Shown one piece after another: positions 1 to 4,204 of a DNA stretch of 6,256 bases. Positions within the stretch are counted from its first letter, which is position 1. Each line of letters begins with the position of its first letter. Made by a program: the position numbers and the translations under genes. The notes beneath the pieces are model-generated. The model did not search any database and was not told the origin of the DNA. It saw only the letters and a program-made list of their open reading frames with translations. Source of the stretch: Verrucomicrobia bacterium 12-59-8 (lineage in GTDB: Bacteria > Verrucomicrobiota > Verrucomicrobiae > Verrucomicrobiales > Verrucomicrobiaceae); assembly GCA_002279765.1 (NCBI GenBank), contig NCCR01000333.1:1-6256 (forward strand), in the 5' to 3' direction.

Positions 1-1638
1 GAGCTGAGAAACAATGTGTTTGTGCCGGATCCTACGGGGCAGCTTGTCACGCGGTACAAGGTGGAGCCGAATGGTGCGAGCCTGAAGGCCACGCGGGTGG
101 GCGAACGCACGGAGTTTTTCCGCAGCAGCGATGAATGGAGCCGCCCGGTGAATTTTACCACGGGGCCTGATGGTGCCATTTACATCTGCGACATCTACCG
201 CCGCTGGATCGACCACGCGCGCTTCTTCCCGGAGGAGTTTGTTAAAACGCATGACATGCGGCAGGGCGAGAATGAGGGGCGCATTTGGAGAGTGGTGCCG
301 AAGGGGACGAAGAAGCTCGTCGCCAAGGTTCCCGGCAGATACCACGCGATTCCTGAAGTGGGCTGGGGTGATACGGGAGAGGTGCCTGCCGAACATGCGG
401 AGCGCATTGCCTTTCTCAAAGCCCAGAAAATCACTGATGCCAAAGAACTCGGCGCTCTCATCGCGAAGTATCCGGAAGATGCGTGGATGGCGAAGATGGT
501 CGCCTCCTCCGCCAGCAAGCAGATGGGGCGCATTCTCAGCTCGCTGGGCGATGACTTCTTCAAGACGTTCTCGGAAACTCGCAGCGCCACGATCCGCAGC
601 TTTGCCCTTGGGGCCATCGCCGATGCGGAGGCCGAAGATGTGAAGGCGCTGCTTTCCCTGCTGGAAAAGGAGCCGGGCAAACTCGTGTGGTGGAAGCCTG
701 CGCTGTTGCAGGGCTTGGCGAAGCTGCCGAAGGGGAATGAAGATGCGGCCAAAGAAATCGCGACGCTGCAATCGGAGATTGACACGATCATTGCGGATCC
801 GAAATCGCCGCTCGACCAGCGCCTCGCGGTGATGCCGCTGCTGGGGCAGCGGAAGTGGGATGCGGTGCAGCCGGTGGTGAAGACATTGCTCACGACGAAT
901 CAGCCGCCGGAGATGACGACGGCGGCGCTGACGCTGCTGAAGAAATATGGCGCGGCCAGCACCGCGCCGCTGATCTATGAACTGCTGCCGAAGGCCGGGC
1001 CTGCGCTGAAGCGTGATCTGGTGCCCATCCTCACCGCGAGCGCCACCTCCGCGCTCGATTTGTTCAAGCGCATGGAGAAGGGCGAGTTCCCCACGGCCTG
1101 GGTCGATGTGGAAACGCGCTGGCGCTACCAGCGTGGCACGAGCGAGATGGCCGAACTGGCGAAGAAACTCTTCGGCGAAGCCAGCAGCGACCGCGCGAAA
1201 GTGGTGAAGGACTACACGGTGGCCACGACGATGAAGGGCGATGCGAAAAAGGGGCAGCAGGTTTTTGCGACGATCTGCATCACCTGCCACAAGCATGGCG
1301 CGCTGGGGGTGGATGTCGGCCCGCCGCTGTCCGATGTGAAAGTGAAGCCGCCGGAAGGGCTGCTGTCGGATATTCTTGATCCCAACCGCATGTTTGAAGC
1401 GCGCTGGAGTGCTTACACGGTGGAGACGAAGGACGGGCGCACTTTATCGGGGCTCATTCAGAGCGAGACGAGTGACGCCATTGTGCTCGCGATGATGGGC
1501 GGGGCGAAGGAGACGATCTCGCGCAGTGCCATCAAGGAGATGAAGTCGCTGGATCGCACGCTGATGCCGGTGGGGCTGGAGGCTGCGATTACGAAGGAGC
1601 AGATGGCGGATCTGCTGGCGTTCTTGCTGGGGAAATAG
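1..1638 (+). CDS. PVC-type dehydrogenase/heme-binding c-type cytochrome, 5'-truncated
   Basis: The frame is open from base 1, so the gene begins upstream; the GTG at 16 is an internal Val, not a start. About 545 residues are visible. Residues 1-100 (ELRNNVFVPDP, then GPDGAIYICDIYRRW and RIWRVVPKG) look like the last blades of the sugar-dehydrogenase-like propeller of the Pirellula/Verrucomicrobium family (TIGR02604 type). Residues about 110-405 are helical and HEAT-like. Residues about 413-545 form the family's C-terminal heme domain (TIGR02603 type): covalent heme site CITCH at residues 426-430 (bases 1276-1290), then GVDVGPPLSDV, ILDPNR, an AYTVETKDGRTLSGLI strand region, and LMPVGLE, where Met522 is a plausible distal heme ligand. 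Family members are usually exported and are thought to pass electrons from carbohydrate or alcohol oxidation to periplasmic carriers; the substrate is unknown. The export signal would lie outside the window. The family call is firm and the function is inferred. Confidence 0.9.
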   Translation, partial: ELRNNVFVPDPTGQLVTRYKVEPNGASLKATRVGERTEFFRSSDEWSRPVNFTTGPDGAIYICDIYRRWIDHARFFPEEFVKTHDMRQGENEGRIWRVVPKGTKKLVAKVPGRYHAIPEVGWGDTGEVPAEHAERIAFLKAQKITDAKELGALIAKYPEDAWMAKMVASSASKQMGRILSSLGDDFFKTFSETRSATIRSFALGAIADAEAEDVKALLSLLEKEPGKLVWWKPALLQGLAKLPKGNEDAAKEIATLQSEIDTIIADPKSPLDQRLAVMPLLGQRKWDAVQPVVKTLLTTNQPPEMTTAALTLLKKYGAASTAPLIYELLPKAGPALKRDLVPILTASATSALDLFKRMEKGEFPTAWVDVETRWRYQRGTSEMAELAKKLFGEASSDRAKVVKDYTVATTMKGDAKKGQQVFATICITCHKHGALGVDVGPPLSDVKVKPPEGLLSDILDPNRMFEARWSAYTVETKDGRTLSGLIQSETSDAIVLAMMGGAKETISRSAIKEMKSLDRTLMPVGLEAAITKEQMADLLAFLLGK

Positions 1639-1665
1639 GGGCACAGCCGAGGCGGAAGCGTGGGA

Positions 1666-1689
1666 GTGGCTGAGCTTTTGCTCGGCCAT
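1666..1689 (+). terminator. Hairpin downstream of the cytochrome gene
   Basis: Bases 1666-1675 (GTGGCTGAGC) pair with 1680-1689 (GCTCGGCCAT) around a TTTT loop. The 10-bp stem has two G-T wobbles and starts 27 nt after the stop codon. No real T-run follows (GCGCGGCGTTATTTGG), so it is not a textbook intrinsic terminator. It may act as a weak terminator or as a 3'-end-stabilising structure. Confidence 0.4.
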
Positions 1690-1814
1690 GCGCGGCGTTA
1701 TTTGGAGCGGCTGTGAAGCTGTGGCTTTCGAGTGTCTCATGGCATGCGTGGGCTGATCTTGCCTGCGGAAAGCAGTAGCTGCGCTTCCCCCTTCGCTCTA
1801 CGAGCTACGGAGGA

Positions 1815-1840
1815 CAGGCTGTGCCTCGCTTCGCGACGGC
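1815..1840. repeat. Possible partial relative of the intron's short repeat
   Basis: The stretch contains GCCTCGCTTCGCGACGGC (1823-1840), which resembles the right end of the intron repeats (GTCTCGCTTCGCTCGGC in copy 1 read on the minus strand). It is preceded by CAGGCTGTG, which recalls the CAGCC/GGCTG hairpin of those elements. The match is short and interrupted, so common descent is only a suggestion. Confidence 0.25.
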
Positions 1841-2058
1841 ACTCCAAAGGGCTGCGTTCGTGGCGGCTGCGTGGGCTTGGCGGTTGTTGTATAGAGCAAT
1901 TCCAAAGCTCGTTTCCTTTAGGCGGCGGGCTGGCGACAGCGCATCCCTAGTGTGCTTGGCATGAACATGAACTAATCAGATGAAAGGAGCTGATCGGAAA
2001 CGATGGGAGTTAACCGTAGCCGAAGGACAAGGCAGCGGCCGTGAGGCCGTGGCTGAAA

Positions 2059-2119
2059 GAGCCGAGCGAAGCGAGACCGCCAGCCACAGGCTGCCCGAAG
2101 GGAGAGCGAAGCGAAGCAA
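2059..2119 (-). repeat. Short palindromic element, copy 1 (intron 5' region)
   Basis: Read on the minus strand, the copy starts TTGCTTCGC, contains CGGGCAGCCTGTGGCTGGC and ends GTCTCGCTTCGCTCGGCTC. The middle forms a CAGCC-tgt-GGCTG hairpin. It shares its left end, central hairpin and right end with the copy at 2851-2923 and is 61 bp long. It lies in the structural part of the intron, probably in a peripheral domain I loop. Confidence 0.75.
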
Positions 2120-2182
2120 CTCCGAGGCAAACCCTCGACCACAGGAACACGAAGCCGCAGGGAGGCAGGGTGCGGGCGACGA

Positions 2183-2198
2183 GCGTGCTAGGAAACGC
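2183..2198 (+). ncRNA. Candidate EBS1 hairpin in intron domain I
   Basis: GCGT (2183-2186) pairs with ACGC (2195-2198), presenting the loop GCTAGGAA. Within it TAGGAA (2189-2194) can pair with the exon's last six bases TCCCTA (1944-1949) at five of six positions, including the four nearest the splice site (CCTA with TAGG). In group II introns EBS1 lies in a domain I hairpin loop and pairs with IBS1 at the end of the 5' exon, so the placement fits and supports the 1949/1950 splice junction. A 4-bp stem and five pairs can occur by chance. Confidence 0.5.
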
Positions 2199-2276
2199 GA
2201 AGTCCGAAGACCATCAAGACGCATCAAGTAGAGCGGCGTGGCCCGAGGGGAAAGCTCATGTTCTTACCCAAGGAAC

Positions 2277-2338
2277 CGGAGCGTAGCGGAGATAGCCAGC
2301 CGCAGGCTGCCCCGCAGGGGTGAACGCAGTGAAGCAAA
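2277..2338 (-). repeat. Short palindromic element, copy 2 (intron 5' region)
   Basis: Read on the minus strand, it starts TTTGCTTCACTGCG, continues with a CCCC-tgc-GGGG hairpin and a CAGCC-tgc-GGCTG hairpin, then GGCTATCTCCGCTACGCTCCGG. The two hairpins and the ACCCC..GGGGCAGCC..GCGGCTGGCT framework match the copy at 2851-2923 closely, so the two are homologous insertions in opposite orientation. Confidence 0.75.
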
Positions 2339-2613
2339 CCTGTCTGGCGAGAGCCAAACAGGAGTCAGCAGAGGCCATAGTAGTGACGAGAGCCGTCGAA
2401 AGACGGAGGGAGCGAAGGGCCGAAGGAACGACTGCAAAGCGACCCGGGAGCCTGTGACCCGCGCAAAACCCGCCCCAACGTCAGCCGACTCTAGCGCCCC
2501 GAGCGCGACATTTGGCACGAACCCAGAGCGCCTGGATGGTGAAGCCATCGTAAGCGCCGAGGAGAGCGGCACTGCGGAGATCACGCGACATCCGGGGAAC
2601 AAGCCAGCGATGC

Positions 2614-2619
2614 AGGAGG
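2614..2619 (+). promoter_or_regulatory. Shine-Dalgarno site deciding the maturase start
   Basis: A perfect AGGAGG lies five bases before the ATG at 2625. The frame is open much further upstream (to 2238), and another ATG lies at 2610, but the upstream part is intron RNA structure and translates to non-protein-like sequence. The site therefore favours 2625 as the start. Confidence 0.6.
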
Positions 2620-2850
2620 CAGGAATGGAGGCAGCCGTCGAGGCGGGCAACTGGGAGGCGGCGCTGTGCGCAGTAGAGCGCAACGCGGGCGCCCCCGGCC
2701 CCGACGGCATGCGGACGAACGAACTGAGGGATCACCTCGCAAAGCATGGAGCCGGGATCAAGGCCAAGCTGCTCAAGGGCAGCTACCAGCCCGGAGCCGC
2801 GCGACGCAAAGAGATCCCGAAACCCAATGGCGGCATCCGGCCATTGAGCA

Positions 2851-2923
2851 TTTGCTTCGCGCCGCCCCAGGCGCTCACCCCTTCGGGGCAGCCCGCGGCT
2901 GGCTGTCTCGTTCCACTCGGCTC
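2851..2923 (+). repeat. Short palindromic element, copy 3 (in maturase, in frame)
   Basis: Starts TTTGCTTCGC and ends GTCTCGTTCCACTCGGCTC, with a CCCC-ttc-GGGG hairpin (about 2878-2888) followed by a CAGCC-cgc-GGCTG hairpin (about 2889-2901). Related group II RTs read PLSIPNVLDR across this point; here 23 extra codons (CFAPPQAL...PLGS) separate PLSI from NVLDRF. The frame is kept and no stop codon is introduced. Confidence 0.8.
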
Positions 2924-3109
2924 CAACGTGCTGGACCGCTTCGTGCAGCAGATGCTGCTGCAAGTGATGCAGCCTTTGTTCGAGCCCCACTTCAGCGAGG
3001 CCAGCCACGGGTTCCGACCCGGACGCGGCGCGCATGGAGCCATCGAGGCCGCACAGAGGCAGGCACGGGAAGGGAGGGAGTGGGTGGTGGACATGGACAT
3101 CACCGCGTT

Positions 3110-3162
3110 GTTGCCAGCATTATTGAAGAAATCCAGGCTGGCTGTCTCGCTGCGCTCGGCTC
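3110..3162 (+). repeat. Short palindromic element, copy 4 (in maturase RT-3, frameshifting)
   Basis: The right half, 3134-3162 (CAGGCTGGCTGTCTCGCTGC then GCTCGGCTC), matches the right half of the copy at 2851-2923. The left half (3110-3133, including CATTATTGAAGAAATC) is AT-richer and not obviously related, so this may be a truncated or variant copy. It separates VVDMDITA from DRVNHD, where relatives read VVDMDITAFFDRVNHD, and adds a net 49 nt, giving a +1 frame change. Confidence 0.75.
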
Positions 3163-3540
3163 GACCGGGTGAACCACGACATCCTCATGACGCAGGTCAG
3201 CCGCGTTGTGAAGGACAAACGGATGCTGCAGCTCATCGGACGGTTCCTGAGGGCAGGGATCGTCCTGCCAGGAGGATGCAAAGTCAGCAGTGAGCAGGGC
3301 ACGCCGCAAGGCGGGCCGTTGTCACCGCTGCTGGCCAACATCTATCTGGACAAGCTCGACAAGGAGATCGAACGCCGGGGACTGCGGCACGTCCGCTACG
3401 CGGATGACTGCAACATTTACGTCAGCAGCCAGCGTGCTGCGCAGCGGGTGTTGGAAGTCATCAGCCAGTGGATAGGCCGTCATCTCAAGCTGGAAGTCAA
3501 TGCGGCAAAGAGCGGCATAGGGAGGGTCTGGGAGCGCAAG

Positions 3541-3606
3541 TTTGACTCCGCTGCGCTCCGCCCTGCGGGTGCTCCTTCGTCGCATCTGTCTCCCTTCGGT
3601 CGGCTC
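3541..3606 (+). repeat. Short palindromic element, copy 5 (in maturase, frame-restoring)
   Basis: Starts TTTGACTCCGC, has a CCC-tgc-GGG hairpin and ends TGTCTCCCTTCGGTCGGCTC, which differs from the right end of copy 4 (TGTCTCGCTGCGCTCGGCTC) at three of 20 bases. It lies between WERKF and LGFILTAALL, where relatives read WERKFLGF. The net addition is 62 nt and moves the frame back to that of the N-terminal part. The left portion is more divergent than in copies 1-3. Confidence 0.7.
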
Positions 3607-4059
3607 TCGGCTTCATCCTGACAGCGGCCCTGCTCATCGCCACATCAACGCAAGCCATCGCGAAGTTTAAAGACCAAGTGAGAGCGAAGTGGGATGCGCG
3701 GCAGTCAGTGAGCAGCGAGCAGTTGCGCGATCAGTGGAGCGACTATCAACGCGGCTGGTGGGCCTACTATGGCCGGGCCGAGGAGCAGCGAAACATGGTG
3801 CAGTTGAGCGGCTGGATACGCCGCCACATGCGCAAGTGTTTTTGGCAACGCTGGCACAGTGCCAGCGGACGCCGTGCAGCCCTCGCCCGTCTGGGAATCC
3901 CGCCATCGCGAATCGACGTGGCCCACAGCAGTCGCGGAGCCTGGCGCATGGGGAGACACCCCGTGATGCAGGAAGCGCTCAACAACCGCACCTTGAAGAA
4001 GCATGGGCTGATCACACCAGCCGACCTGGCCTCGCGGGACAAGCCCCGCAAAGTTGCCA

Positions 4060-4093
4060 ACCGCCGGATGCGGAAAACCGCACGTCCGGTGGT
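4060..4093 (+). ncRNA. Group II intron domain V (catalytic core)
   Basis: A 34-nt hairpin with the expected layout. The lower stem ACCGCCGGAT (4060-4069) pairs with GTCCGGTGGT (4084-4093), the conserved two-base bulge AC is at 4082-4083, the upper stem is GCGG/CCGC (4070-4073 with 4078-4081), and the tetraloop is AAAA (4074-4077). The catalytic triad is CGC (4062-4064), with its middle G in a G-U wobble to base 4090. No defect is visible, so the ribozyme core appears functional. Confidence 0.93.
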
Positions 4094-4095
4094 GG

Positions 4096-4136
4096 GGGAG
4101 CCCTGACGGGCGCAAATCCCGTCAGGGCGACCCGAT
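4096..4136 (+). ncRNA. Group II intron domain VI and 3' splice site
   Basis: A perfect 10-bp stem, CCCTGACGGG (4101-4110) with CCCGTCAGGG (4118-4127), closes a CGCAAAT loop. A basal GGG (4096-4098) can pair with CCC (4131-4133), leaving A4130 unpaired. That A is the seventh base counting back from the 3' end (4136), the usual place for the branch-point adenosine. The intron ends CCCGAT, an AY-type 3' end. Confidence 0.85.
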
Positions 4137-4146
4137 CCAGCGCTGG
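4137..4146. repeat. Perfect 10-bp palindrome at the 3' exon junction
   Basis: CCAGCGCTGG directly follows the intron. In the joined exons its GCGCTG half (4140-4145) can also pair with CAGCGC at 1937-1942 around a 10-base loop that would contain the insertion point. It may be part of the DNA target recognised by the intron, or chance in GC-rich DNA. The rest of the spacer to 4204 shows no gene and no clear terminator for the minus-strand gene. Confidence 0.5.
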
Positions 4147-4204
4147 GCGTTGCGGGTGGGGAGGGTTCGGGATGATCTCTCTCCTAGCGGGCAGCTGGTA
4201 CGTG

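Larger units (their letters stand above)
1639..1949. other. Intergenic region and 5' exon of the group II intron
   Basis: This 311-bp stretch holds no convincing gene. A 72-codon open frame from 1732 to 1950 has no good ribosome binding site and a composition unlike a protein (Ser/Arg/Gly/Cys-rich), and it stops at the intron junction. Contents in order: a strong hairpin soon after the cytochrome stop, a GC-rich repeat-like patch around 1785-1860, and the sequence up to TCCCTA (1944-1949), which is the last exon sequence before the intron and its probable IBS1. A small GCTG-GCGA-CAGC hairpin lies at 1929-1940, just before the splice site. Confidence 0.6.
2625..4106 (+). pseudogene. ltrA: Group II intron reverse transcriptase/maturase, split by three short insertions
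   Basis: The intact protein would reverse-transcribe the intron RNA and help it splice. Three pieces are visible in shifting frames: 2625-3107, about 3160-3543, and 3606-4106 (bases 3606-3608 are the first codon of the third piece). Recognisable parts in order: N-terminal NAGAPGPDG and EIPKPNGGIRPLSI, VLDRFVQQ, SHGFRPGRGAHGAI, VVDMDITA (RT-3), EQGTPQGGPLSPLLANIYLD (RT-4), the catalytic YADD at 3397-3408, WERKF, and the maturase domain X with GWWAYYGRAEEQRN and WIRRHMRKCFWQRW. Short repeats interrupt it after PLSI (+69 nt, in frame), inside the FFD motif (+49 nt, frame 3 to 1) and after WERKF (+62 nt, back to frame 3). Subtracting about 180 nt gives about 433 residues, normal for an endonuclease-less group II RT. 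As it stands the protein would lose frame after RT-3 and lack YADD, so it should be inactive. The last codons run through domain V and stop in domain VI. Confidence 0.88.
1950..4136 (+). mobile_element. Group II intron with degraded maturase, about 2.19 kb
   Basis: A self-splicing retroelement RNA, supported at both ends. The 5' end is GTGTG (1950-1954), matching the GUGYG consensus. The 3' part holds a near-canonical domain V (4060-4093) and domain VI (4096-4136) ending in AT. Between them are a 5' structural region containing GCAGAGGCCATAGTA-type sequence (about 2367-2382), typical of bacterial group II introns, and a reverse transcriptase/maturase ORF in domain IV. No HNH endonuclease domain is seen after the maturase domain, as in many endonuclease-less bacterial introns. 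It sits between the 3' ends of two convergent genes. At least five copies of a short GC-rich repeat have inserted into it. Ends are inferred from consensus and from a candidate EBS1-IBS1 pairing; the exact subclass was not assigned. Confidence 0.9.

Noticed and set aside
195..893. 232-codon minus-strand ORF opposite the cytochrome gene
   Set aside because: Antisense shadow of a real coding sequence with Ser/Ala-rich low-complexity translation.
1732..1950. 72-codon plus-strand ORF in the intergenic region
   Set aside because: No ribosome binding site, unusual composition, and it overlaps repeat-like DNA and ends on the intron junction.
2238..2624. Long N-terminal extension of the maturase frame
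   Set aside because: The frame is open, but this is intron RNA sequence including a repeat copy, and it translates to low-complexity Arg/Ser/Glu-rich text. The AGGAGG before ATG 2625 and RT homology starting just after it point to the later start.
2851..3606. The three maturase insertions as small introns or a twintron
   Set aside because: At 49-69 nt net they are far too short for group I, II or III introns, have no consistent splice-site motifs, and share sequence with the copies at 2059 and 2277 that lie outside the ORF.
2059..3606. CRISPR array
   Set aside because: The copies are far apart, in both orientations, differ in length and have no regular spacers.
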